Shown here: in pieces, positions 49,818 to 58,885 of the stretch
How positions within the stretch are numbered: position 1 is the first letter of the stretch
How the letters are laid out: each line of letters begins with the position of its first letter
Assembly (NCBI GenBank): GCA_051001135.1
Contig: JBPCNO010000007.1
Location: forward strand, 9,635 to 73,634
Direction of reading: 5' to 3'
DNA length: 64,000 nt
Origin: CAWHMN01 sp051001135
GTDB lineage: Bacteria > Acidobacteriota > Terriglobia > Terriglobales > Acidobacteriaceae
Notes under the pieces: model-generated
What the model was told of the DNA's origin: nothing
What the model saw: the letters and a program-made list of their open reading frames with translations, nothing else
The model's database searches: none
Translations under genes and position numbers: made by a program

Positions 49818-50669
49818 TCAGAAGCGGTAGTAGAGGCCGATGGTGGGCTCGCTTGCCGTGCGCAGGCGATGGGTATTGAGGCTGAGCAGGCCGAAGTCGG
49901 GGCTCTTGGCCTTTACGCCGCGGTATTGCAGGCGCAGACCGATGCGCTCGTACAGATGCGGGATATTCACGCCCAACCCATAGACAAACGCGGGAGAGGC
50001 CACGGTGGTGGGTTTTTCGCCGGTAGAGATGGTGGTGTTGGCGGGGGTCTGGACGACCGCTCCTGCGCCGATAGTGGCGAAGGCCTGTACGCCCCCGAGC
50101 GGCGGCGCCTGCAACAGATAGGCGGCACTGAACTCGTTCATACCGTGGGCCACGGGGTTGGCGCGGTTGTAAGTGTCGGTGAAGCGGGTGTAGCCGTAAT
50201 TCAGTTCATAGCCGAGCCATGGCTTGACGGCCTGGCGGAAGCTCAACAGGCCGCCGCCGGACTTCGTCGCCCGCTGCAGGATGAAGTTGCTGTTCACATC
50301 GCGCGAGATCTGGGCGAATCCGCTGATGGCCAGATCGCGCTGGCGGGGAGACACCTCGACGGTGTACGCGGCCTGGTGAACGCCCGAGTTGGATGCACTT
50401 GCCTGGGATGCGCTGGAGCTGGAGGCAGAAGGCGCAGGAGCGGAAGCAGCCGGTGTGGGAGCAGCGGGAGGGGGAGCAGTGGGCGCTTCCTGCGCCCAAG
50501 CCCCCATGGCGCCAGCCAGCAGCACGCAGCAGGCTGTAGCGATCAGAAGGCCGGGGATACGAAAACCGTGAACGCGCTGAAGCGGAGATGAAAACGTAAA
50601 TGAAAACGAGGATGAAAACGGGGATGAAATTGTTCTCTGCTGAACTGCCGTGCTCTTCGCTGGAGCCAT
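49818..50669 (-). CDS. outer-membrane beta-barrel protein with Ala/Pro/Ser-rich linker
   Basis: The product has 283 residues. A long charged and Ser-rich N-terminal run (about 1-35, coded by a 12-bp repeat, see 50588-50635) precedes a hydrophobic signal (about 36-60, GFRIPGLLIATACCVLLAGAMGAWAQ). An Ala/Pro/Ser-rich linker follows, then a barrel-like domain of alternating strands (AISGFAQISRDVNSNFILQRATKSGGGLLSFRQAV...) ending in the terminal aromatic residue IGLYYRF. The true start may be internal, because the N-terminal extension is unusual for a signal peptide. Function unknown. Confidence 0.75.
   Translation of the reverse strand: MAPAKSTAVQQRTISSPFSSSFSFTFSSPLQRVHGFRIPGLLIATACCVLLAGAMGAWAQEAPTAPPPAAPTPAASAPAPSASSSSASQASASNSGVHQAAYTVEVSPRQRDLAISGFAQISRDVNSNFILQRATKSGGGLLSFRQAVKPWLGYELNYGYTRFTDTYNRANPVAHGMNEFSAAYLLQAPPLGGVQAFATIGAGAVVQTPANTTISTGEKPTTVASPAFVYGLGVNIPHLYERIGLRLQYRGVKAKSPDFGLLSLNTHRLRTASEPTIGLYYRF
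50588..50635 (-). repeat. 12-bp tandem repeat in the leader of the barrel gene
   Basis: ATGAAAACGTAA, ATGAAAACGAGG, ATGAAAACGGGG and ATGAAATTGTTC (plus strand) follow at 12-bp spacing, coding the Ser/Phe-rich run SSPFSSSFSFTF in the minus frame. It may be an in-frame expansion. Confidence 0.8.
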
Positions 50670-50984
50670 CTACACTTTGCTTTCTTCGGCCAAGCAGGCA
50701 TGTCTTCCATCCTTGCGCTGGGAACCGATGGGGAATCTGTCTCCCCATTGTATTTGTCTTTCGTCCATTTTTCCCCGATGGGGGCCTCGCTTCTCCTGGC
50801 CAGGTGACCCGGTGCGAAGGCAGGCTGGCGGCGACGGGTGTATACAGAAGGCGCCTGGATTTTAGGGGCGATCAACAACCGTCACGGCAAACTTCCCTTC
50901 CAACAGCCTGACGCGACCAAAGCATTGCGCTCCATGAGAGCGAAGCGCAGGACCTCGGAGCGAATGAAAAGAGGAAAGAACAGT
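50670..50984. other. intergenic region between divergent barrel and hydratase genes
   Basis: No gene is supported. The frame of the hydratase gene is open upstream to 50838, but GAGGAAAG points to a start at 50985. Confidence 0.4.
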
Positions 50985-51854
50985 ATGGCGACAACGAGAG
51001 ATGACTTGACGGGCGACTCCATCGATCGGACCAGCAAAGATCGGACCAGTGAAGATAAGGCCGGCGAAGACCGGACGACGGGCGAGATCCCTGCCTACGA
51101 TCAGCGGCGGATGCGAGATGCCTCCGAGATCCTGCTGAACGCGCGGCGCACGTTGACCCCGATTGCCGAATTGCCGCCAAACCTGCGACCGAAGACGATT
51201 GAGGAGGCCTACCACCTACAGGACATCATTCTGGAGGAGCTGGGAAAGGTGGCCGGTTGGAAGGTAGGCGCGTCGTCGCCCGAGGGTGAGCCGCTGTTCG
51301 CGCCCATGGCCGAGTACACGGTGACCCGGAGCGGATCGCTGATCGCGAACAAGTTCCGGCGTCTGCGCGGGGTGGAGGCCGAGATCGCCTTTCTGGTGGG
51401 CAAAGACCTGCCGCCACGCAGCGCGCGCTATACGCGCGAGGAAGTGGTCGGGGCCATTGCGAGTTGTCACCCGGCCCTGGAGCTGATCGAATCCGGCTTC
51501 TTCGACCCGGACAAGGTGGACCGCCTGTCCATGATCGGCGACCTGCAGATGCACGGCGGGTTTGTGTATGGGCCGCCGACGCCGGGATGGGAGAGCTTCG
51601 ACTTCAGCCGGGAGACGGTGCGGTTGACCGTCGATGGGAGGACCGAGATCGAAAACGGATCGAACGCGGCCGGCGGGGATCTGCTGCGGCTGGTGGAGTG
51701 GCTGGCCAATGCCGCACAGCGCCGCACCGGAGGCCTGGAGGAGGGGCAGTGGATCACGACCGGGAGCTGGACGGGCAAGACGCTGTTGAAGCGAGGCGAC
51801 ACGGCGGAGGCGACGTTCGGGCATTTTGGAAGTGTGAGCGTGCGCTTCGAATGA
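50985..51854 (+). CDS. 2-keto-4-pentenoate hydratase-like protein (FAH superfamily)
   Basis: The product has 289 residues from the ATG at 50985, which follows GAGGAAAG. A polar leader with TSKDRTSEDKAGEDRTT precedes the fold. The family pattern is seen in VAGWKVGASSPEGEPLFAPM, RGVEAEIAFLVGKDLP, CHPALELIESGF and GGDLLRLVEWLANAAQ. The metal ligands would include the Glu pair of VEAEIAF. Such enzymes hydrate enols in meta-cleavage of aromatics or act as related decarboxylases. No other pathway genes are adjacent, so the substrate is unknown. Confidence 0.85.
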   Translation: MATTRDDLTGDSIDRTSKDRTSEDKAGEDRTTGEIPAYDQRRMRDASEILLNARRTLTPIAELPPNLRPKTIEEAYHLQDIILEELGKVAGWKVGASSPEGEPLFAPMAEYTVTRSGSLIANKFRRLRGVEAEIAFLVGKDLPPRSARYTREEVVGAIASCHPALELIESGFFDPDKVDRLSMIGDLQMHGGFVYGPPTPGWESFDFSRETVRLTVDGRTEIENGSNAAGGDLLRLVEWLANAAQRRTGGLEEGQWITTGSWTGKTLLKRGDTAEATFGHFGSVSVRFE

Positions 51855-52047
51855 GCGCATGGCGAGGTTGACGATGCGGTAACCAAGCTGAGGTTCCCGG
51901 CAATTCCCGCGGACACGATAGCAGAGACCAATGATGAGTTAGTTGTTTGTTCAAACTGAGGGAGCAACCAGGCCTGACGAAATAGCACCCCAGTTTAAGC
52001 CTTCACCTTCGAAAGCTTCGTTGAGAGAGGTGAACGCAGGAGGCTTC

Positions 52048-53166
52048 ATGCATACTCCCCCGGGCCAGCGCATCCGCGTCTATTGGCTTCTTCCCGTCCT
52101 CATCCTTGCGACCGCGTTTGCGCATGCATCCACCACGGTAGTCGTCACCAATCCTTCGGGCGGCCTCACGGTTCCTACGCAGTTCGGCGTGGCGGCCTAT
52201 GCGTATGGGAGCGACACCGTGCGCGTGCTGCAGATCTACCTGGACGGGAATAAGGCGAAGGAGGCTGTTTACCCCACACACAATCGGATGAACGTGCTGT
52301 TGAACGCCGCAGCCGGCCCCCATGAAATTATCGTGCAGGCGCTCGATGCAAATGGGGCCGTGCTGGCGAAGACTCCGGTGTACTTTACCGTGACCGGTTC
52401 ACCATTGCTCGCAGACAATACTACGGCCCTAGATGACGAGACCGCCAAGTGGGTTCCGTGTCAAAGCCCATGCGGTGGCGGCGCGAATGGAAGCGCGCCT
52501 CCGGTGCTGGCGGGCGGCAGCGGAAATCCGAACGAAGATGGCTCGGCTGCCCTGTTCCAGACTACGAGTACGGTGACCGCTTACGACAGCTTTTACTGGG
52601 ACCTGCCGCATACTGCGCCGTCGGGATCGGTAGACCACTACTTCAAGTACGAGTTCGATCTCTATATCGAGTCGACGTATGCCAACGCTCCGCAGGCGAT
52701 CGAGTTCGAGTCGCAGCAAACGGTGAACACCTACGTCTACAACATGGCCTGGCAGGTGAACTACAAGGGAGATAGTGCTCACAACAGCTGCGCGGCCGTA
52801 CCGAGCGGTGGCGTGTTGCGCGTCTTCGATTACAAGAATCAATGCTGGCAAGCGGTCAATCTAACGATTACCCCGTTCGTGGGCAACCGGTGGTATCACA
52901 TCAATGAAGAGACGCACATCGACTCCCATGGCACTGTCTGGCATGACGCGTTAAGCGTCACGGACAAAACTACCGGCATCACCACGCGATATGACCCAAG
53001 CTGGTTCGACTCGAGCACCGGCGCATGGACCTCGGTATCGCATACTCCTCCCAACTACAGCGGCCGCAACAATCAATACAGCAACGCCGTTCAGCTGGAT
53101 GTGAACAAAAACGCAAACCCTTACCGTGTCTTTCTGGACGAGATGAGGTTGACCTACGTTCCGTAG
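52048..53166 (+). CDS. secreted protein with Ig-like and concanavalin-A-like domains
   Basis: The product has 372 residues. The start at 52048 is chosen by CAGGAGG 6 bp upstream; upstream codons back to 51943 lack it. A signal-anchor-like leader (VYWLLPVLILATAFAHA) is followed by an Ig-like domain (TTVVVTNPSGGLTVPTQFGVAAYAYGSDTVRVLQIYLDG) and a beta-jelly-roll domain (about 150-370) with HYFKYEFDLYIES, QAIEFESQQTVN, NQCWQAVNLTITPF and YRVFLDEMRL. The fold is like lectin/glucanase domains, so carbohydrate binding is plausible. No catalytic residues were identified. Confidence 0.8.
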   Translation: MHTPPGQRIRVYWLLPVLILATAFAHASTTVVVTNPSGGLTVPTQFGVAAYAYGSDTVRVLQIYLDGNKAKEAVYPTHNRMNVLLNAAAGPHEIIVQALDANGAVLAKTPVYFTVTGSPLLADNTTALDDETAKWVPCQSPCGGGANGSAPPVLAGGSGNPNEDGSAALFQTTSTVTAYDSFYWDLPHTAPSGSVDHYFKYEFDLYIESTYANAPQAIEFESQQTVNTYVYNMAWQVNYKGDSAHNSCAAVPSGGVLRVFDYKNQCWQAVNLTITPFVGNRWYHINEETHIDSHGTVWHDALSVTDKTTGITTRYDPSWFDSSTGAWTSVSHTPPNYSGRNNQYSNAVQLDVNKNANPYRVFLDEMRLTYVP

Positions 53167-53186
53167 ATCGGAGATAGGGTTTATCA

Positions 53187-53218
53187 AAGGGGCGGGGAGA
53201 GTATTCTCCCCGCCCCTT
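53187..53218. terminator. perfect 14-bp hairpin between convergent genes
   Basis: AAGGGGCGGGGAGA and TCTCCCCGCCCCTT pair perfectly around GTAT. No run of T follows (ATTACG), so termination would rely on the stem or be rho-assisted. It lies 21 bp past the plus-strand stop and before the minus-strand stop at 53255. Confidence 0.65.
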
Positions 53219-53254
53219 ATTACGTTGCGCCGAAACCTGTTCTTCACGACAGAT

Positions 53255-54745
53255 CTACAAGGCAGGGGAGTTGGGAAGGAATGGCCACTCGCGGCGCTTG
53301 TTGGCGCGCAGCAGGTAGACCACGCTGCCGGAGACGGAGACGATGAGGGCGGCGATCAACTCGCGTCCCGCGCCGTGGCGGGAGAACAGCATGAAGAGGA
53401 AGCCGGCGCAGGCCACCAGCGCGGGGATGGGATAGAGCCACATGCGGAAGGGGCGCGGCAGATCGGGCGCTCGACGGCGGAGCACGATGACGCCCACCTG
53501 CTGCAGCAGGAACTGCAGCACGATGCGCAGGGCGACGAGCGCCTGGATTACCGTCTTGAGATCGAAGAAGCAGCAGATGCAGGCGATGCCGCCGAGCAGC
53601 AGCAGCGAGCGCGCGGGAAAGCCGCGGGTCGGATGTAGCTGCTGCAGCGAGCGGAAGTAGTTGCCCTCGGACGCCGCGGCGTAGGGGACGCGGGATGCGC
53701 CGAGCAGCAGCGAGAAGAGCGACGCGAAGGCGGTCCACATGACGAGACCGACAACGATGCGTCCGTAGACCGGGCCCATGATGTGGCCGATGACCAGGGC
53801 GACCGCGGCTACGGGATTGTCTCCGGAAGAGCGGCTGTGGGAGTAGCGGCCAAGCAGGTCCTGCCACGGCACCGCGCCCAGGATGCCGATGTTCATCAGC
53901 AGGTAGAGCGCGGCCACACCGAGGATGGAATAGAGCACGGCGCGCGGAATGGTGCGCCCGGGATCGCGCACCTCAGCGCCCAGGAAGCAGATATTGTAAT
54001 AGCCCCAGTAGCAATAAGTGGCCATCAGGGTAGCGGCGCCGAGTCCTTGAAAGAACGAGCCGGAGAGATGGAAGGCGCCGGGCGGGAAGCCGAACGCCAA
54101 CGCCGGATGAAAGTGCGTGAAGCAGGCAAAGAGCACGGCCGCGATGGTGAGCAGCAGTCCGGCGGAGAGGAACCAGGCGATGCGTTCCACTACGCGCGTC
54201 TGACGATAGAGCAGCAGCATGGCCAGACAGCAGACGGCGATGGCCAGCAGCACCGTGCCGCGGGAGTGCTGCAGCAGGAACGGAGGAAACGACGACGACA
54301 GAAGGCTGTGGTTGAGGCGCGGAACGAGGTAGACGGCGTATTCCGCCAGACCGATGGCGCCGGAGGCGATGGAGAGCGGCGCGGTGAGGGTGAACTGCCA
54401 CACGTAGAGGAAGGAGATCATCCGGCCTGCGCCGCGAGGGCCGTAGATCTCCCGCAGGAAGGCATAGGATCCGCCGGCGTAGGGCAGCGCGGCACCTAAC
54501 TCGGCCCAGACCAGCCCATCGCAGACGGCGAGCAGCGCGCCGAGAATCCAGCCCAGCATGGCCTGCGGACCGCCCATGGCGGCGACGATGAGCGGCAGGG
54601 TGATGAAGGGACCGACGCCGACCATCTCCAGCATATTGAGCGTGACGGCGCTACGGAGGCCAATCTGCCGGTCCAGTTGGCGGTCGGGCTGGCGGTGGGA
54701 CGCTCCGGGTTGGCTGGGCTGATGGCCGGTGGGGCGAAGATGCAT
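53255..54745 (-). CDS. APC-family amino acid permease
   Basis: The product has 496 residues and 12 predicted helices. The family signature is LNMLEMVGVGPFITLPLIVAAMGGPQAMLGWILGALLAVCDGLVWAELGAALPYAGGSYAFLRE, as in LAT/APC transporters. Residues 1-27 are a Gln/Pro/Arg-rich leader. It would import or exchange amino acids or related compounds; the ligand is not determined. It is monocistronic, divergent from the large PIG-L gene (315 bp between starts). Confidence 0.92.
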   Translation of the reverse strand: MHLRPTGHQPSQPGASHRQPDRQLDRQIGLRSAVTLNMLEMVGVGPFITLPLIVAAMGGPQAMLGWILGALLAVCDGLVWAELGAALPYAGGSYAFLREIYGPRGAGRMISFLYVWQFTLTAPLSIASGAIGLAEYAVYLVPRLNHSLLSSSFPPFLLQHSRGTVLLAIAVCCLAMLLLYRQTRVVERIAWFLSAGLLLTIAAVLFACFTHFHPALAFGFPPGAFHLSGSFFQGLGAATLMATYCYWGYYNICFLGAEVRDPGRTIPRAVLYSILGVAALYLLMNIGILGAVPWQDLLGRYSHSRSSGDNPVAAVALVIGHIMGPVYGRIVVGLVMWTAFASLFSLLLGASRVPYAAASEGNYFRSLQQLHPTRGFPARSLLLLGGIACICCFFDLKTVIQALVALRIVLQFLLQQVGVIVLRRRAPDLPRPFRMWLYPIPALVACAGFLFMLFSRHGAGRELIAALIVSVSGSVVYLLRANKRREWPFLPNSPAL

Positions 54746-55059
54746 ACGGACGCAGGTCTCTTATAGCTGTATACCAGCGGGACCTGCCGTCCAGGCAGAT
54801 GCGCTTCGCGCAAGAGCAGGAAAGCAGAAGCCGATCCCTCCGCTTCGGTCGGGATGACACGGATATGAGGCCGATTCCTTCGCCGCTCCCAATGAAGATA
54901 AACATTCCGGATGCAAAGTGCCTCGGCCCTCCCACCCTTTGCGCTTAGAAGGTGCGGAGGACGCCGGTTCTGCGCGGCGCAAAGAATGGGGCACCCAGTG
55001 TCGTTGCATCGCGGGGCAAGAGCGGCGGAGAGGCAAGTCCTTTTGTACACTGGCGCTGG
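54746..55059. other. intergenic region between divergent permease and PIG-L genes
   Basis: It contains a dispersed-repeat copy at 54833-54859 and a GGCGCAAAGAATGGGGCACCC-like segment (about 54977-54997) of the type common in acidobacterial spacers. The plus-strand frame is open upstream to 54952, but the signal peptide supports a start at 55060. Confidence 0.5.
54833..54859. repeat. dispersed repeat copy, GATCCCTCCGCTTCGGTCGGGATGACA
   Basis: The flanks GATCC and GGATGACA are kept, while the core is a different palindrome (CCGCTTCGG). It lies in the spacer upstream of the large PIG-L gene. Confidence 0.7.
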
Positions 55060-57903
55060 ATGCATAGAGGATACCGCTCACTTTCGCTCACACTTGTGGC
55101 CACAGCCGTTCTCGCGAGCGCGCCGGCACTTTTAGCCCAGAACCCATTTGCTACCGCCGAGACGCCGCAGGTGGAAGCGCAGCGGCTGCCGGAGAATCGC
55201 GGGGCCAATGCGCTTGCGACCAGCCTCAAAAAGCTGCGGACCTGGGCCAGCGTGATGATGATTACGGCGCATCCGGACGATGAAGATGGCGGGCTGCTGA
55301 CGTATCTGTCGCGCGGGCAGGGTGCGCGCGCTTCCCTGTTCACGCTGACGCGGGGCGAGGGCGGACAGAACGTGATGTCCGCCGCGGACTACGAAGCGCT
55401 GGGCCTGATCCGCACCAATGAGTTGCTGCGCGCCGACCGCTACTACGGAGTGGAGCAGCGCTGGGGTACGGTGGCGGACTACGGCTTTTCGAAGACCATG
55501 GAGGAGGCGCTGGGTCAGTGGGGCCGCGAGCGCGTGCTCTATGACGCAGTGCGTGCGGTGCGCATGTACCGGCCGCTGGTGGTCACCTCGGTCTTCGTCG
55601 GCGGCGTGACCGACGGGCATGGCCACCATCAGGTCGCGGGAATGCTTGCGCAACTGGTCTTCAAGGCGGCGGCCGACCCGAAGATCTTTCCCGATCAGAT
55701 CGCCGCGGGTTTAGAGCCGTGGGCGCCGCTGAAGGTGTACGAGCGCGTGCCGACCTTCTCCCTGTCTCCACAAGGCATGTACGACTACGCGACGGGAAAG
55801 TGGGCGCCGGTGCGTTTCCGGAACTATGTCGACGACACCTGGATCGAGGGCGCTCCTTCGACCAATGTCGAGGCGCCGGAGGGCACGCGTGATGCGGTGC
55901 TGGGCCAAACGTATTTTCAGATTGGACGCCGTGGGCTGGGCGAGCAGAGGTCGCAGCACGAAGGTCCGAACGTGCCGCTGGCCGGCGCGGTCGTGAGCGC
56001 TTACCACCGATATGGTTCGAGGGTGCAGACGACGGCTCATGAGCAGACTTTCTTCGACGGCGTCGATACCTCCCTGCCGGGCATGGTGGCGGTGGCGCAC
56101 GGCGATGCGGGATTTCTGAAGCAGCCGCTCGGCCAATTGCAGAGGCTGGTGGATGACGCATTCACCGGCTATAACCCGGTAGCGCCAGAAAAGACCGCGC
56201 CGCTGCTGGCGCAGGGTTATCAGCAGACGGTCGCGCTGCTCGAGCGAGTGGATGGGAGCAGTCTGAGCGCGGAAGACAAATACAATCTGCGGCACGAATT
56301 GGAGATCAAGCGCCTGCAATTCAATGAAGCGCTGGCGGAGGCGCTGGGGGTGCGGTTGAACGCGCTGGTCCAGCCGGAGACCAGCGGACGCCGCTTCGAT
56401 CCATATGCACCAAAGTCTTCAGCGGGAGCGAAGCCTCCACTGCCGTTGACGCCGGAGGCGACGCAGGCCACGGTCACACCCGGCGCGCAGATCGACGTGC
56501 GACTGCACGTTGCGGTTGCCGCGGAGCTGGGTACCGAGGTCGTGCTCAAGCATGCGGCTCTGCAAACACCGGCGGGCGAGCGCTGGACGGTCGAACAGTT
56601 GCAGGCGGCGGAGCTCCATGACAGCGCCAGCGGCGATGCTCTGTTTCGGGTGACGGCCGCAGCCGACGCGAAGCCCACCGCTCCCTACTTCAGCCGCCCA
56701 TCGGTGGAGCAACCCTACTACGATCTGTCCGACCCGCGCTGGCGGGGTGACTCATTCGCGCCCTATCCATTAGCCGGCGTAGCCGAATTCGAATACCGGG
56801 GAGTACCGGTGCGGGTGTCGCAGGTGGTGCAGACGATGCATCGCGAGCTGGGGCTGGGTGCGGTCTATGCCCCACTCATGGTTGCGCCGCGGCTGTCTGT
56901 CACGCTGTCGCAACGGGATGGAATTGTGCCGAAGGGCAATGAATCGTTCCCCGTATCGGTGCGCGTGCATAGCGAAGAGCAGGCAGTTGCGGCTTCAGGA
57001 ACGCTCTCACTCGAATTGCCGCCAGGCTGGCAGGCGACGCCGGCGAAGGCCGACTTCCATATGCAGACTGGGGAGGAGCAGACTACGGATTTTGTGGTGC
57101 ACTCCGGCAAGCTTGCCGAGCGTAGCTACGTGGTGAAGGCGGTGGCGGAGAGCAAGGGGCAGCGGTTCGATTCCGGCTACGAGACCGCCGGATATCCCGG
57201 GATCATCCCCTATCCGCTCTACCGGCCGGCGCAGGATACGGTGCGCGGGGTGGATGTGCAGGTAGCGCCGCATCTGAACGTCGGGTATGTAATGGGCACG
57301 GGTGATGACGTGCCCGGCGCGCTGGAACAAATGGGCGTGCATACGCACTTGCTGTCGAGTGAAGAGCTGCTCACCGGCGATCTCAGCCAGTACAGCACCA
57401 TCGTGCTGGGAATCCGCGCCTATTCCGCACGGCCGGAGCTGGCGATGGCGAATGCGCGCCTGCTTGCGTACCTCCACCAGGGCGGAACGCTGGTGGCGCA
57501 ATATATGAGCGCCGGCTTCGATGGCGACCTCGGCCCATATCCCTTCCATCTCGGAGGGAACCCGGAGAAGGTGGTGGACGAACATGCGCCGGTGGTGCTG
57601 CTCAAACCGGAGGCGCCTTTGCTCAATTCGCCGAACCACATCACGGAGGCGGACTTCAACGGCTGGGTGGAGGAGCGGGGGCACTCGTTCATGGAGTCAT
57701 GGAGCCCGGAGTATGTGCCGCTGCTTGAAATGCACGATCCGGGACAAGATCCGCAGCGCGGGGGGTTGCTGGTGGCCCACTACGGTAAGGGAACGTATAT
57801 CTATGCCGGTCTGGCGCTCTATCGTCAGACCTCGGTGGGCGTGCCGGGAGCGTTCCGCATCCTAGCCAACCTGGTGAGCGCCGGACGCGGATCGAGAGAG
57901 TAG
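55060..57903 (+). CDS. large secreted PIG-L (LmbE-like) deacetylase-family protein
   Basis: The product has 947 residues from the ATG at 55060, which opens a signal peptide (about 1-27, ending PALLAQ). The PIG-L domain (about 55-320) has the zinc motif AHPDDEDGG (71-79) and a second His cluster HGHH (186-189). The remaining two thirds are beta-rich NEW3/CARDB-like domains (LSLELPPGWQATPAKADFHMQTGEEQTTDFVVHSGK...) and a C-terminal glutamine-amidotransferase-like segment (YSTIVLGIRAYSARPELAMANARLLAYLHQGG). This multi-domain layout is known in Acidobacteriota. It probably deacetylates a carbohydrate outside the cytoplasm; the substrate is unknown. Confidence 0.88.
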   Translation: MHRGYRSLSLTLVATAVLASAPALLAQNPFATAETPQVEAQRLPENRGANALATSLKKLRTWASVMMITAHPDDEDGGLLTYLSRGQGARASLFTLTRGEGGQNVMSAADYEALGLIRTNELLRADRYYGVEQRWGTVADYGFSKTMEEALGQWGRERVLYDAVRAVRMYRPLVVTSVFVGGVTDGHGHHQVAGMLAQLVFKAAADPKIFPDQIAAGLEPWAPLKVYERVPTFSLSPQGMYDYATGKWAPVRFRNYVDDTWIEGAPSTNVEAPEGTRDAVLGQTYFQIGRRGLGEQRSQHEGPNVPLAGAVVSAYHRYGSRVQTTAHEQTFFDGVDTSLPGMVAVAHGDAGFLKQPLGQLQRLVDDAFTGYNPVAPEKTAPLLAQGYQQTVALLERVDGSSLSAEDKYNLRHELEIKRLQFNEALAEALGVRLNALVQPETSGRRFDPYAPKSSAGAKPPLPLTPEATQATVTPGAQIDVRLHVAVAAELGTEVVLKHAALQTPAGERWTVEQLQAAELHDSASGDALFRVTAAADAKPTAPYFSRPSVEQPYYDLSDPRWRGDSFAPYPLAGVAEFEYRGVPVRVSQVVQTMHRELGLGAVYAPLMVAPRLSVTLSQRDGIVPKGNESFPVSVRVHSEEQAVAASGTLSLELPPGWQATPAKADFHMQTGEEQTTDFVVHSGKLAERSYVVKAVAESKGQRFDSGYETAGYPGIIPYPLYRPAQDTVRGVDVQVAPHLNVGYVMGTGDDVPGALEQMGVHTHLLSSEELLTGDLSQYSTIVLGIRAYSARPELAMANARLLAYLHQGGTLVAQYMSAGFDGDLGPYPFHLGGNPEKVVDEHAPVVLLKPEAPLLNSPNHITEADFNGWVEERGHSFMESWSPEYVPLLEMHDPGQDPQRGGLLVAHYGKGTYIYAGLALYRQTSVGVPGAFRILANLVSAGRGSRE

Positions 57904-57963
57904 CGGACCGCGTTCTCTATGGGATATCCAGCGATAGGAGAAGCGTCTGGATGACTGGCGATG

Positions 57964-57991
57964 AGCGCCTAGCGCCTAGCGCCTAGCGCCT
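57964..57991. repeat. 7-bp tandem repeat, (AGCGCCT)x4
   Basis: Four exact copies of AGCGCCT are placed head to tail between the large PIG-L gene and higBA. It is a short tandem repeat liable to slippage. Confidence 0.95.
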
Positions 57992-58000
57992 TCTAGTAAT

Positions 58001-58035
58001 GTATCGCGTTAATAACGCTGTGTGATATTATCGCT
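58001..58035 (+). promoter_or_regulatory. possible HigA operator upstream of higBA
   Basis: GCGTTAATAACGC (58006-58018) is a 13-bp palindrome lying 21 bp before the higB ATG. TATCGC occurs on both sides (58003 and about 58028), giving an overall symmetric TATCGC...GATA arrangement. Autoregulation by the antitoxin is usual in this family; the exact site is a guess. Confidence 0.5.
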
Positions 58036-58039
58036 TTCG

Positions 58040-58321
58040 ATGATTGCAGGCTTCAAGGATGCTGATACGGAATTGCTCTGGAAGACAGGAAAGAGCCGGC
58101 GCATCCCGGCCAATCTTCGCCGAACCGCGGCCAAGAAACTGGCAATCCTGAATGCAGCGCTCGAGCTTGCGAATCTTGCCGTTCCTCCGGGCAACTCGCT
58201 GGAGAAGCTTTCAGGCGATAGAAAGGGGCAGCATAGCATCCGCGTGAACGACCAGTTCCGCGTATGTTTCGCCTGGCGAGATGGCAACGCATACGACGTG
58301 GAGATCGTCGACCATCACTAA
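58040..58321 (+). CDS. higB: HigB-type toxin (RelE superfamily mRNA interferase)
   Basis: The product has 93 residues from the ATG at 58040; a GTG at 58022 in the same frame is possible. Family features are MIAGFKDADTELLWKTGKSRRIP, KLAILNAALELANLAVPPGNSLEKLSGDRKGQHSIRVNDQFRVCF and DVEIVDHH. It would cut mRNA on the ribosome when not bound by HigA. The antitoxin gene begins 20 bp downstream, the toxin-first order typical of higBA. Confidence 0.93.
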   Translation: MIAGFKDADTELLWKTGKSRRIPANLRRTAAKKLAILNAALELANLAVPPGNSLEKLSGDRKGQHSIRVNDQFRVCFAWRDGNAYDVEIVDHH

Positions 58322-58341
58322 CCGCTAGACCATGAGGTGTT

Positions 58342-58629
58342 ATGACCAAGCCTTTCGCAATCCATCCCGGCGAGATTCTTCAAAGCGAGTTCATGAAACC
58401 TCTCCAACTCACCGCTTACCGGCTTGCCAAGGACTTGGGTGTGCCCGCGCCGCGAGTGAACGATATCGTTCGGGGCAAGCGCTCCATCTCCGCGGATACG
58501 GCGATCCGGCTGGGCGTCTACTTCGGGCTCCCCGCTCAGTTTTGGATGAATCTTCAGAACGACTATGATCTTCGCCTCGCGTCCGCCAAGGGCGGTAAGG
58601 TGAACATCAGACCTCGCCAAGCCGCGTGA
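58342..58629 (+). CDS. higA: HigA-type antitoxin (XRE-family)
   Basis: The product has 95 residues. It opens HPGEILQSEFMKPLQLTAYRLAKDLGVPAPRVNDIVRGKRSISADTAIRLGVYFG, the usual HigA helix-turn-helix core, and ends with a basic tail. It binds HigB and represses the operon. There is nothing abnormal in length or motifs; the module looks intact. Confidence 0.94.
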   Translation: MTKPFAIHPGEILQSEFMKPLQLTAYRLAKDLGVPAPRVNDIVRGKRSISADTAIRLGVYFGLPAQFWMNLQNDYDLRLASAKGGKVNIRPRQAA

Positions 58630-58885
58630 AGGAGAGGCGGCTCGCGAAGTGATCCGCCTTCGCCAGACCAGTTCCGAAGCCGTGATCGCGCAGATCTCCC
58701 GCCATTGGATCTTCTCTCAACCGGGCCCGATTCCCGGTACATTCAATGTCCTTTAACCGAGTGTTCACATATAGCTGCCACTGTTGAGCCAGGTCAACAG
58801 CACGTCAGCTACGCAACCGCGGACGGGAATCCGCGACCATGGTGGACGTGTGGGAAGCGTGGACCACGAGGCAAAGAGAGGCTAA

